The notes under the pieces are model-generated. The model did not search any database and had not been told where the DNA came from. It saw only the letters and a program-made list of their open reading frames with translations. The translations under genes and the position numbers were made by a program. A DNA stretch of 64,000 nucleotides from Castellaniella defragrans (GTDB taxonomy: Bacteria; Pseudomonadota; Gammaproteobacteria; Burkholderiales; Burkholderiaceae_B), in the NCBI RefSeq assembly GCF_014203015.1, contig NZ_JACHIB010000010.1, positions 1-64,000 of the forward strand. The letters are read 5' to 3'. Shown here one piece after another: positions 14,173 through 22,201 of the stretch; the stretch's first letter is position 1, and each line of letters opens with the position of its first letter.

Positions 14173-15066
14173 TCAGTCGCGCGCCTGGGCGATCAGGCGA
14201 TCGGCGTACGCCTGCCAGCCGCCCGCCGCCTCGACGTCCGCGAACAGGCCTTGCGCCGCCAGCCCGGCGACCCAGTCCTGCTTCTCGGCGGTCGCGGCGG
14301 CCATCCAGGGCTCGAAGCCGGCTTCGCGCACGGTGTTGGCGACCTCGCGCATTTCCTCGGCGCGGCGGCGGCCGTGCTGCACGACGCGGCTGTAGAAATA
14401 GCGGCCCTGCTCCGTCCAGTCGATGGAGGGGAAGGTTTCCTGCAGCGTGGGCAGCACGTAGTCCTCGACGCCGTAGGCGCGCGCGGCGGTGTAGCTTTCG
14501 ATCACCAGGGCCTCCAGGCCCTTGATCATGACGCTGCGGCACATCTTGATGGCCGAGGCCACGCCCAGTTCCGCCGACACGGCGGTGGCGTCCATGCCGA
14601 AGGCGCGCAGCCGCTCGGCCAGGGCCTCGGCGTGCGGGCCGCCGAGCAGCATCGGCACCCGGATGCCGTAGGGCGGGACCGAGGTCATCACCCCCGCCTC
14701 GACGTAGCGCCCGCCCGCGGCCTCGACCAGTCCGGCGGCCTGGCGCTTGGCCCCCGGCGAAGCGGAATTCAGGTCCAGGAAGACGGTGCCCGGCCGCAGG
14801 TGCGCGGCCGCCTCGCGCGCCACCGCCACGGTGTTCGAGGCGGTGACGGCGGAAATCACCAGGTCGCTCGCCGCGCACAGCGCCGCCGCCGAATCGCACA
14901 GGACGACGCCTTCGCGCGCCGCGCGCTCGCGCAGCGGCGCCGCCGCGGCCGCGTCGGCCAGCTTGACGTCCCAGGCATGGACGCCGTCCACCTGCGGTTT
15001 CAGGCCGGCGCAGAAGATGCCGCCCACTTCACCGTAGCCGATCAGGCCCAATCGAGTTCCTTGCAT
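14173..15066 (-). CDS. NAD(P)-dependent 6-phosphogluconate dehydrogenase-like oxidoreductase with DUF1932 domain
   Basis: A 297-residue protein. The N-terminal Rossmann domain (RLGLIGYGEVGGIFCAGL, GxGxxG at 10-15) is followed by a C-terminal all-helical half typical of DUF1932 (SAIKMCRSVMIKGLEALVIE). The family resembles beta-hydroxyacid dehydrogenases and often occurs in aromatic or hydroxy-acid degradation clusters. The ATG at 15066 gives a canonical N-terminus. It lies between the aldo/keto reductase (85-base gap) and the chemoreceptor. The substrate is unknown. Confidence 0.75.
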   Translation of the reverse strand: MQGTRLGLIGYGEVGGIFCAGLKPQVDGVHAWDVKLADAAAAAPLRERAAREGVVLCDSAAALCAASDLVISAVTASNTVAVAREAAAHLRPGTVFLDLNSASPGAKRQAAGLVEAAGGRYVEAGVMTSVPPYGIRVPMLLGGPHAEALAERLRAFGMDATAVSAELGVASAIKMCRSVMIKGLEALVIESYTAARAYGVEDYVLPTLQETFPSIDWTEQGRYFYSRVVQHGRRRAEEMREVANTVREAGFEPWMAAATAEKQDWVAGLAAQGLFADVEAAGGWQAYADRLIAQARD

Positions 15067-15151
15067 GGCTTTCGTAGCTCCCTTCAATGATTCCGATCCA
15101 AGCGCGGACCGCGCACGCGGCCCGGCGCGGACGGCGGGCCGCAAGGCGTCC

Positions 15152-16150
15152 TCAGGACGCCGGAAACCGTTCCGTATCGACTTCCGCCTGCGTGGCGGGC
15201 CCGTAGCGCTCGCCCGCCACCCGGTCGCGGGCGAACAGCCGCGCCAGTTCGTCGCGGGCTTCGGCATCCAGCCGCACGCCGGCCGCCCCGAGGTTTTCCT
15301 CCAGGTGCGCCAGCCGCGTCGTGCCGGGAATGGGGATGACGTCCTCGCCCTGGTGCAGCAGCCAGGCCAGCGCCAGCTGGCCGGGCGTGCAGCCGTGGTC
15401 CCGGGCCATGCGCCGCAGCGGCTCCAGCAGCGCCAGGTTGCGCGCGTAGGCCTCGGGCTGGAAGCGCGGCATGCGCCGCCGCAGGTCCGTGTCGTGCAGC
15501 CGCGCCACGTCGGGCAGGCCGTCGGCCAGGAATGCCCGCCCCAGCGGGCTGAAGGCCACCAGCGCCGCGCCCAGCTCGCGGCAGGCCCCCAGGACGGCGA
15601 TCTCGACCTCGCGCGACCACAGGGAATATTCGCTCTGGACGGCGGCGACCGGGTGCACGGCGTGCGCCCGCCGCAGCGTGTCGGCCGAGACTTCGGACAG
15701 GCCGATGGCGCGGATCTTGCCCGCGCGGACCAAGTCCGCCAGGGCGCCCACGCTGTCCTCGATGGGCACGGACTTGTCCCAGCGGTGCAGGTAGTACAGG
15801 TCAATCACGTCGGTGCGCAGGCGGCGCAGCGAATCCTCGCAGGTGCGGCGCAGCGTCTCGGGCCGGCCGTCGATGCGGCGCCGGCCGTCTTCGCGGAAGA
15901 TGCCGCATTTGCTGGCCAGCATGAAGCGGCTGCGATGCGGGGCCAGCACCCGGCCCAGGATTTCCTCGTTGTGGCCGAAGCCGTAGAGCGCCGCCGTGTC
16001 GAACAGCGTCACCCCCCGGTCCAGCGCCCCCAGCAGCAGGGCTTCGGCGGCGTCCGGCGAAGCGGCCGGACCGTAACCGTGGCTGAGGCTCATGCAGCCC
16101 AGGCCGATGGGAAACACATCGAACCCGGCAAGTGTGCGTGTCGTCTTCAT
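15152..16150 (-). CDS. Aldo/keto reductase
   Basis: A 332-residue NADPH-dependent TIM-barrel reductase with the full catalytic tetrad visible: Asp51 and Tyr56 (FDTAALYG), Lys81 (ASKCG) and His122 (YYLHRWD). The nucleotide-binding end reads IPIPGTTRLAHLEEN. It probably reduces an aldehyde or ketone connected with aromatic breakdown; the specific substrate cannot be inferred. It is the first gene of a possible transcript with the DUF1932 dehydrogenase and the chemoreceptor. It has upstream the same dyad operator as the lig run. Confidence 0.88.
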   Translation of the reverse strand: MKTTRTLAGFDVFPIGLGCMSLSHGYGPAASPDAAEALLLGALDRGVTLFDTAALYGFGHNEEILGRVLAPHRSRFMLASKCGIFREDGRRRIDGRPETLRRTCEDSLRRLRTDVIDLYYLHRWDKSVPIEDSVGALADLVRAGKIRAIGLSEVSADTLRRAHAVHPVAAVQSEYSLWSREVEIAVLGACRELGAALVAFSPLGRAFLADGLPDVARLHDTDLRRRMPRFQPEAYARNLALLEPLRRMARDHGCTPGQLALAWLLHQGEDVIPIPGTTRLAHLEENLGAAGVRLDAEARDELARLFARDRVAGERYGPATQAEVDTERFPAS

Positions 16151-16200
16151 AGCCTCCCGATTATCCCTGCATCCGGACGGCCCGGTAAGACCGGGCGCGT

Positions 16201-16227
16201 CACTAGCAGCTATGCCGGATTGCTATG
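16201..16227. promoter_or_regulatory. Second copy of the lig-type dyad operator
   Basis: The dyad TAGCA-N12-TGCTA (16204-16225) lies 50 bases upstream of the aldo/keto reductase start. The surrounding 27 bases match 11581-11607 at 23 positions. The arm bases differ from the lig copy (T to G and A to C) but complement each other in both copies. The same half-site GCTATG also recurs at a 13-base interval (16209 and 16222). Confidence 0.55.
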
Positions 16228-16249
16228 GGGGACGGACACGCCCGTCAGG

Positions 16250-17419
16250 CTACATCTTCCCCGGATCCTTGACGGCTTCGACCGTGGCGAACTCCACGTT
16301 CTGCAGCACGCCGTCGACGCGTTCGACCTTGCGGATGTAGACGTTCTGGACGATGTCGCGCGTCTGCGGGTCGATTTCCACCGGGCCGCGCGGGCTGGTC
16401 CACTTCATGCCCTTGACCGCCGCCATGAAGGCGTCGCCGCTGGCGTCGCCCTTGGTCTTTTCCAGGGCCTCGCGGATCAGGCGCATGCCGTCGTAGGCCG
16501 CCACGGCCACCATGTTGGGCCGCGTGCCGGGATAGGCCCGGGCGTAGGCTTCGACGAAAGCCTTGTTCTCCGGCGAGGCATGCGCCTGGGAATAATGGAA
16601 GGAGGTGATCATGCCCAGGGCGTTGTCGCCCATGGCTTCGAGCACGTCCTCGGTGACCACGTCGCCGGTGGCCAGCAGCCGGATGCCGGCGTCGGCCAGG
16701 GCGCGTTCCTTGTAGCTCTTGGCGAAGGCGACGCCTTGTTCGCCGTTGGGCACGAACAGGAAGATCGCGTCCGGCTTCGCGTCCTTGATCTTCTGCAGGA
16801 AGGGCGCGAAATCGGGGCTGGTGAGCGGCGTGTGGACCTCGCCCACCACCTCGCCGCCGGCCTGGGCGAAGGTCTTCTTGAACTGGGCCGCCGCGTCGTG
16901 GCCCGGACCGTAGTCGGCCACGGCGACGTAGACCTTGCGGATGCCGTTGGCCGCCGCCCAGCTCGCCATCGGCGCGGCCACCTGAGGCAGGGTCATGGAC
17001 GTGCGCACGATGTAGGGCGACTTCTCGGTGATCGAGGAGGTGGCGGCGTTCAGCACCACCATCGGCACCTTGGCCTCGGTCGCCAGGGGCGCCACGGAGA
17101 ACGCGCCCGGCGTCAGGCCGAAGCCGGCCAGGATCTCGGCCTTGTCCTGGATCAGCAGGGTCTGCGCCTGGCGCTTGCTGATCGAGGGCGACACGCCGGT
17201 GTCGTCCTTGTCGATCAGCACGATCCGCCGGCCCGCCACCGTGTCGCCGTGCTCCTTCAGATAGAGCCTGGCGCCGTTGACCATCTGCTGCCCGGTCGAG
17301 GCGAACGGCCCCGACAGCGGCAGGATCATGCCGACCTTCAGGTCCTGGGCCTGGGCCGCGCCCAGCCCCCCCGCCGCGAGGACGCAGGCGGCCATCAATT
17401 TACCGATCGTATGCTTCAC
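16250..17419 (-). CDS. Orphan LivK-like ABC transporter binding protein
   Basis: A 389-residue periplasmic binding protein. It has a signal peptide (KLMAACVLAAGGLGAAQA, cleavage likely after Ala24) and the type I fold LKVGMILPLSGPFASTGQQ. It is closely related to the binding protein at 4166-5341 along its whole length. No permease or ATPase gene is next to it, so it probably feeds the LivHMGF complex at 92-4071 with a second ligand. It lies downstream of vanB by 147 bases, suggesting a methoxylated aromatic acid such as vanillate as ligand (inference). Three 13-base repeats lie just upstream of its start. Confidence 0.88.
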   Translation of the reverse strand: MKHTIGKLMAACVLAAGGLGAAQAQDLKVGMILPLSGPFASTGQQMVNGARLYLKEHGDTVAGRRIVLIDKDDTGVSPSISKRQAQTLLIQDKAEILAGFGLTPGAFSVAPLATEAKVPMVVLNAATSSITEKSPYIVRTSMTLPQVAAPMASWAAANGIRKVYVAVADYGPGHDAAAQFKKTFAQAGGEVVGEVHTPLTSPDFAPFLQKIKDAKPDAIFLFVPNGEQGVAFAKSYKERALADAGIRLLATGDVVTEDVLEAMGDNALGMITSFHYSQAHASPENKAFVEAYARAYPGTRPNMVAVAAYDGMRLIREALEKTKGDASGDAFMAAVKGMKWTSPRGPVEIDPQTRDIVQNVYIRKVERVDGVLQNVEFATVEAVKDPGKM

Positions 17420-17437
17420 GGCTGTCTCCTTGTCTTG

Positions 17438-17476
17438 TCATCGTGAATTGCCATGGTGAATCGTCATCGTGAAATG
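17438..17476. repeat. Three 13-bp iterons upstream of the orphan binding protein
   Basis: Three contiguous copies of a 13-base unit start at 17438, 17451 and 17464. The cores are TCATCGTGAA, CCATGGTGAA and TCATCGTGAA. They lie 19 to 57 bases upstream of the binding-protein start codon. They could be a regulator binding array or a leader element. Confidence 0.5.
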
Positions 17477-17480
17477 CGTG

Positions 17481-17498
17481 TGTACGCGGGTGCGTACA
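17481..17498. repeat. Inverted repeat TGTACGC-N4-GCGTACA
   Basis: Perfect 7-base arms with a GGGT centre, immediately beside the 13-base iterons and between vanB and the orphan binding-protein gene. It could be an operator for the binding-protein gene. No T-run follows, so a terminator is less likely. Confidence 0.4.
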
Positions 17499-17566
17499 TG
17501 CAGGTGCGCCCCTGTGGGCATGTCCCCCCGGGCGGGCGCACCGATTCCGGGTCTCCGGATCCGGCC

Positions 17567-18541
17567 CTACAGGTCCAGCACCAGCAGCGGGGTCCGCGCG
17601 CGCGAGCAGCACGGCGTGAACTGGTCGTTGGCCGCGTGCTCGGCCTCGGTGAGATAGCTGTCCCGGTGGTCCGGAATGCCCGCGCGCACGCCCGTCAGGC
17701 AGGTGCCGCAGATGCCTTCCTCGCAGGACACGGGAATGAACACGCCCTGCCGGTCCAGCGCCGAGGTGATGGTCTCGTCGGCGGGAATGTCGAAGACCTC
17801 GCCGGTGCTGGCCAGCTGGACCTGGAAGGCCGTGTCCCCTTCGGCCGGGGCCGCGGGGCACTGGTCCTCGTCCAGGGCGAAGCGCTCGAAGTGGACGCGC
17901 GCCTCGTCCACGCCGGCGTCGCGCGCCTGATCGCGGACGAAGTCGATGTAGCCCGACGGCCCGCAGACGTAGACGTGGGTGCGCGCATCGGCCGCCGCCA
18001 GCACGGCGCGCGCGTCCAGGGCGGTGTCCGGCTCGTCGTCGAAATGCGCGCGGGCGTGCCCGGCCAGCGCCGAATCCAGGATCTCGTCCAGGAACGCGGC
18101 GCGGTCGCGGCTGCGGCAGCTGTAATGCAGCTCGAAGGCCGCGCCCGTCGCCTGGAGGCGGCGCGCCATGCACAGCAGCGGCGTGATGCCGATGCCGCCG
18201 GCGAACAGCAGGCTGCGCTCGGCGGCCACCAGCGGGAAGCGGTTGCGCGGCGCGCTGATGCGCAGCAGGTCGCCGACCTGCACGAGGTCGTGCACCGCCG
18301 CCGAGCCGCCGCGCGACCGCGGCTCGCGCAGCACCCCGATCAGGAAGCGGGACCGCTGCAGGCAGTCGTTGAGCAGGGAATACTGGCGGATGTAGCCGCC
18401 GGGCAGGTGCACGTCGATGTGCGCCCCGGGCGAGAACTCCGGCAGCAGGCCGCCGTCGGGGTCCACCAGTTCGAGGCTGACGACGTCCCGGGCGGCCTGA
18501 TGCTTGCCGGCGACCCGTACGGACAGGGATTCGGTGATCAT
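17567..18541 (-). CDS. vanB: Vanillate O-demethylase reductase subunit (VanB)
   Basis: A 324-residue phthalate-dioxygenase-reductase-type protein. It has an FMN domain (YIRQYSLLND near residue 50), an NADH domain (LLFAGGIGITPLLCMARRL) and a C-terminal plant-type 2Fe-2S ferredoxin with the cysteine cluster VSCEEGICGTCLTG plus the distal Cys in FTPCC. It passes electrons from NADH to VanA, which converts vanillate to protocatechuate and formaldehyde. It lies 73 bases downstream of vanA. Confidence 0.92.
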   Translation of the reverse strand: MITESLSVRVAGKHQAARDVVSLELVDPDGGLLPEFSPGAHIDVHLPGGYIRQYSLLNDCLQRSRFLIGVLREPRSRGGSAAVHDLVQVGDLLRISAPRNRFPLVAAERSLLFAGGIGITPLLCMARRLQATGAAFELHYSCRSRDRAAFLDEILDSALAGHARAHFDDEPDTALDARAVLAAADARTHVYVCGPSGYIDFVRDQARDAGVDEARVHFERFALDEDQCPAAPAEGDTAFQVQLASTGEVFDIPADETITSALDRQGVFIPVSCEEGICGTCLTGVRAGIPDHRDSYLTEAEHAANDQFTPCCSRARTPLLVLDL

Positions 18542-18614
18542 GTCTTTCTCTTTCCAATCGGCCCGGCCGGCATGCCGGGCCCTGTTTCGATCCGTCTGGC
18601 TCTTGCGCGGTCCT

Positions 18615-19658
18615 TCAGCCGGCGACCGCGGCTTCGGCCTCGGCCTGGACTAGGTCGTCGAGGATGCGCCGCGCCCGCACGCCGCCGGCGTCGATGTTCA
18701 GGGCCAGCAGCCGGCGGCCGGGGAAATCCCGCAGATTGCGCTGCTGCGCCTCCAGCACGGCCAGGTCCTGGCTGAAGATCCTGCCCTGCCCCGCGCGGAT
18801 GGAGTCGGTCAGCGCGGCGTCGTCCGGCTGGAAATGGCGCGCCATGCCCCAGAAATACCAGTGCGAGGATTCGGTCTCGGGCGTCATGAAATCCACCACG
18901 ACGGCCGAGACCTTGTCGCGCGGATCGGCCTCGAAGCCGCCCTTGCCCGCCAGCGCCACGCCCACGTCGATCAGCACGCGGCCCGGCGCGGTGAAGCGCG
19001 ACATCTGCCAGCGGTCCACGCGCGCCTGGTCGTCCAGGCCGTGCGCCCGCATGGCCGCCTGCCAGAAGGGCGGCGCGACGACGCCGTGCATGACGCGGCT
19101 GGTGACGACCTGGTCGCCTTCCATGCGGGTCTGGACCGGCGCCTCGTCGATCTCGCCCTGGCCGATGCTGTCGGCGTGCACGTAGGCCTCGTGGGTCAGG
19201 TCCATCAGATTGTCGATCATCAGCCGGTAGTCGCAGCCGATATGATAAAGCCCCCCGCCGTAGGCCCATTCCGGATGGCCGGCCCAGAACAGGTCGGGAA
19301 TGGCCGCCTCGTCGGCGCGGGCGGGGTCGCCGGGCCAGATCCAGACGAAGCCGTGCCGCTCCACCACCGGATAGCTGTGGATACAGGGAAAGCCGCCCAC
19401 GCGCTGCTTGGGCATGGAGACGGCCTTGCCGTCGCAGCCCATGACCAGGCCGTGATAGCCGCACATCAGGTTGCCGTCCACCACCGCGCCCAGCGACAGC
19501 GCGGCGCCCCGGTGGGGACAGAAATCCTCCAGCGCCGCGACCCGGCCCTGCGCGCCGCGGTAGAGCACCACGGGTTGGCCGCAGATCGTGCGCCCCAGGG
19601 GCTTGTCCGTGACTTCGTCGGGCATGCAGGCCACATACCAGGCATTCTTGGGAAACAT
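18615..19658 (-). CDS. vanA: Vanillate O-demethylase oxygenase subunit (VanA)
   Basis: A 347-residue Rieske oxygenase. The 2Fe-2S ligands are Cys47, His49, Cys66 and His69 (FCPHRGAALS, LMCGYHG). The mononuclear iron region reads NLMDLTHEAYVH. The ATG at 19658 is chosen because AGGAG sits 7 bases upstream and MFPKNAWYVACMPDEV is the standard VanA N-terminus; the frame stays open further upstream. It demethylates vanillate to protocatechuate, feeding LigAB. A MarR-type palindrome lies about 60 bases upstream. Confidence 0.94.
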   Translation of the reverse strand: MFPKNAWYVACMPDEVTDKPLGRTICGQPVVLYRGAQGRVAALEDFCPHRGAALSLGAVVDGNLMCGYHGLVMGCDGKAVSMPKQRVGGFPCIHSYPVVERHGFVWIWPGDPARADEAAIPDLFWAGHPEWAYGGGLYHIGCDYRLMIDNLMDLTHEAYVHADSIGQGEIDEAPVQTRMEGDQVVTSRVMHGVVAPPFWQAAMRAHGLDDQARVDRWQMSRFTAPGRVLIDVGVALAGKGGFEADPRDKVSAVVVDFMTPETESSHWYFWGMARHFQPDDAALTDSIRAGQGRIFSQDLAVLEAQQRNLRDFPGRRLLALNIDAGGVRARRILDDLVQAEAEAAVAG

Positions 19659-19719
19659 CGTCGGTCTCCTGGCGGGCCGCACGCGGACGCGCGGCTCGTG
19701 TTCATGGTTGAGAGGAATA

Positions 19720-19733
19720 TTCAGTACACTGAA
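19720..19733. promoter_or_regulatory. Probable VanR (MarR-family) operator
   Basis: The perfect palindrome TTCAGT-AC-ACTGAA lies in the 128-base gap between the vanR stop and the vanA start, in an AT-rich stretch that should hold the vanAB promoter. MarR-family repressors bind such short palindromes. Assignment to VanR is by adjacency. Confidence 0.6.
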
Positions 19734-19786
19734 CATTTAAACGTATCCTATTTCCCCGGACGACGATGCCATATCGGTGCTTACCC

Positions 19787-20305
19787 TTAGACCCTGCCAG
19801 CGACAGGGTTTCCTCCCGCCTCCGCGGCGGCGCCCGGCCGCGCCGCCGTCAGCGGGGCCCGGCTCTGGTGGTTGTTCACGTCCACCAGCTTCTGCAGCAG
19901 CGCCATGAAGCGGGCCTCTTCCCGGGGCGAGAATTTCTCGAAGATGCGCCGGTGCAGCCGGCCGATGGCGTCGTTGAGCCGCCACAGCAGGTCGCGGCCC
20001 TCGTCGGTCAGCGTCAGGATCCGCTGGCGGCGGTTGGCCGGGTCCACCCGCCGCGACAGCAGGCCTTTTTCCTCCAGCCGCGTCGCCACGCTGGCCGCGG
20101 TGGACGTGTCGATGGCCGCCAGGCCCGCCACGGACACCTGGTCGATGCCGGGATGGTCCAGCAGCACGCACAGCACGGCATACTGCATGGGCGTGACCTG
20201 GTTGCCGATCTCGTCGTGGAAGATCGAGGCCGAAATCTGCTGCGCGCGTCGCAGCAGGTGGCCGGGCTGGGTATAGAGGGGTTCTCGCAGGATCGGATCG
20301 GACAT
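19787..20305 (-). CDS. vanR: MarR-family regulator (VanR-like)
   Basis: A 172-residue winged-helix MarR protein. The recognition region is VAGLAAIDTSTAASVATRLEEKG and the wing is RRVDPANRRQRILTLTDEGRD. It lies upstream of vanA in the same orientation. VanR proteins repress vanAB and are released by vanillate or a derivative. The last 25 residues are an Ala/Gly-rich tail not typical of the family core. Only the vanA-side gap contains an obvious palindrome. Confidence 0.85.
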   Translation of the reverse strand: MSDPILREPLYTQPGHLLRRAQQISASIFHDEIGNQVTPMQYAVLCVLLDHPGIDQVSVAGLAAIDTSTAASVATRLEEKGLLSRRVDPANRRQRILTLTDEGRDLLWRLNDAIGRLHRRIFEKFSPREEARFMALLQKLVDVNNHQSRAPLTAARPGAAAEAGGNPVAGRV

Positions 20306-20520
20306 GCGGACGTTTCACCGGAAACCGCCGGGCGCGCGGCCGGAAGGACAGACGGGCGGGCGCCGCCCCCGCGCCCGGCGGACGGCGCGGACCGGAGCTC
20401 AAACCCCGTCCCGGCCGTCCCGCATTCGATTATCGTCCAGACCGGGGCCGGCGCGCGAGCCGGCCGGCCGGCGCGGCCCGCGCACGCATCCATCCCCCAC
20501 CGTCATTTCCAGGAGACTTC

Positions 20521-21240
20521 ATGAACGATACGCGCCCCACCTTCGTCCTGCTGCACGGCCTGCTGTGCGACGCGGACACCTGGGCCGACTTCATCGGCCC
20601 GCTTTCGCGCCTGGGCCACGTCCTGGCCGCGGACCTGAGCGGCATCGATTCCCTGCCCGAGGCGGCGCGCGAGATCCTGGCGCGCACGACCGGGCCGCTG
20701 ATCGTGGCGGGGCATTCGATGGGCGGGCGCGTCGCCCTGGAAATGGCGCGCCGGGCGCCGCGGCGCTGCCGCGCCCTGATCCTCATGAACACCGGCTACC
20801 GGGGGCTGGGCGAAGGCGAGAGCGAAAAGCGCATGGCCCTGGTGCGCGCCGCCCGGGCCGGCGGCATCCAGGCCATCGCCGACGACTGGCTCGACGGCAT
20901 GATCGCGTCCGCGACCCGCGGCGACGCCGCCCTGATGGCCAGGATGCGCGCCATGGTCCTGCGCTCGACGCCGGATTCCTTCGCCGGCCAGATCCAGGCC
21001 CTGATCGGCCGGCCGGACGCGACCGGCCTGCTGGGCCGGCTCGCCTGCCCCGTGCTGCTCATGAGCGGCACCGAGGACCGCTGGAGTCCGCTGGAGCGCC
21101 ATGCGGACATGGCCTCCAGGGTGCCGGACGCGACCCTGGAGGCCATCGGGGGCGCCGGCCACATGGCGCCGTTCGAGGCCCCCGCGGCCTGCCTGTCGGC
21201 GATCACCGGCTGGCTGGCGCGGCGGGGGCTTTCCGGCTGA
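20521..21240 (+). CDS. Alpha/beta hydrolase
   Basis: A 239-residue alpha/beta-hydrolase. It has the oxyanion motif LLHGLLCDADTW near residue 10, the nucleophile elbow GHSMGGR near Ser67, an acid residue probably in GTEDRWSP and a late His in GGAGHMAPFEAP. An AGGAG-type site precedes the ATG. It is divergent from vanR and convergent with the second dioxygenase pair. It may hydrolyse an ester of an aromatic acid, but the substrate is unknown. Confidence 0.82.
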   Translation: MNDTRPTFVLLHGLLCDADTWADFIGPLSRLGHVLAADLSGIDSLPEAAREILARTTGPLIVAGHSMGGRVALEMARRAPRRCRALILMNTGYRGLGEGESEKRMALVRAARAGGIQAIADDWLDGMIASATRGDAALMARMRAMVLRSTPDSFAGQIQALIGRPDATGLLGRLACPVLLMSGTEDRWSPLERHADMASRVPDATLEAIGGAGHMAPFEAPAACLSAITGWLARRGLSG

Positions 21241-21347
21241 CCCCGCCGGGTCCGCATTCAGCCGGGGCGCGGGGCGGGCAGCCGGAGACGGTGCTGCTGC
21301 CCGGCGAGGCGAACCGACGGCGCGATACGGCCGAAGGCCCAGCCGGA

Positions 21348-22199
21348 TCAGGCCGGTTCCAGCACCAGCAGCCCGGTGGCCGTGTTGGAGATCGGCACGT
21401 GGTAGTGCGCGTGGTGCTGCTTGACCGGGATGTCGTCCAGTGCGCCGCGCGCCGCCACCCACATCAGCAGTTCGATGCCCTGCGTGCCGGTGAGCTCCAC
21501 CAGTTCTTCGTTGGAGTACCGGGTGATCCATTTCGGATCGTCCACCAGGCTTTCCATGAACTGCTGGTCGAAGGACTTGTTGATGAAGCCGGCGCGCTCG
21601 CCGTCGAGCTGGTGCGACAGGCCGCCGCTGGCGATGACGAGCACGCGCCGGTCGTCGTCCCAGGACTCGATCGCGCGGCGCAGCGACTGGCCCATGCGGT
21701 AGCAGCGCGCGGCCGAGGGATACGGCGCCAGGACGGTGTTGATGCACACCGGCACGATCTCCACCGGCCATTCGCCGGCTTCCTTGCCTTCCGGCCAGAG
21801 CAGCGCCAAGGGCAGCGACACGGAGTGATCGACCAGGGCTTCCTGGCAGGTGGTGATGTCGAACTCGTCCGCGACCAGGGTCTCGACGATGTGCCAGGAC
21901 AGGTCCACGCAGCCGCGCGCCGCCGCCAGCGGCGGAATGCCCCAGCCCTCGTCGGCGTTGCGGTAGACGTCCGCCGCGCCCACGGCGAAGGTCGGCATCT
22001 TGTCGAGGAAGAAATTCAGGCCGTGGTCGTTGTGCACGATGACCACCACGTCGGGACGCTCGCGCGCCAGCCATTCGCGCGCCTTGCCGTAGGCGTCGAA
22101 GAAGGGCTTCCAGTACGGATCCTGCTGCTTCTGGTGGGCCAGGGCGCCGCCGATGGCGGGGACGTGGGACGTGCTGATGCTGCCGATGAGATGTGCCAT
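21348..22199 (-). CDS. Second LigB-type extradiol dioxygenase catalytic subunit
   Basis: A 283-residue type II extradiol dioxygenase. It has His12 (TSHVPAIGG), His59 (VHNDHGLNFF) and the catalytic-base region ASGGLSHQLDGERAGFIN. It is clearly diverged from LigB at 6356-7225. The ATG at 22199 has AGGAG seven bases upstream; an ATG six bases earlier would overlap the small-subunit stop but has no usable spacing. It lies between the alpha/beta hydrolase and the AraC regulator, near pobA, so protocatechuate or a related diol such as gallate is a reasonable substrate. Which one cannot be decided here. Confidence 0.85.
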   Translation of the reverse strand: MAHLIGSISTSHVPAIGGALAHQKQQDPYWKPFFDAYGKAREWLARERPDVVVIVHNDHGLNFFLDKMPTFAVGAADVYRNADEGWGIPPLAAARGCVDLSWHIVETLVADEFDITTCQEALVDHSVSLPLALLWPEGKEAGEWPVEIVPVCINTVLAPYPSAARCYRMGQSLRRAIESWDDDRRVLVIASGGLSHQLDGERAGFINKSFDQQFMESLVDDPKWITRYSNEELVELTGTQGIELLMWVAARGALDDIPVKQHHAHYHVPISNTATGLLVLEPA

Positions 22200-22201
22200 G
22201 G

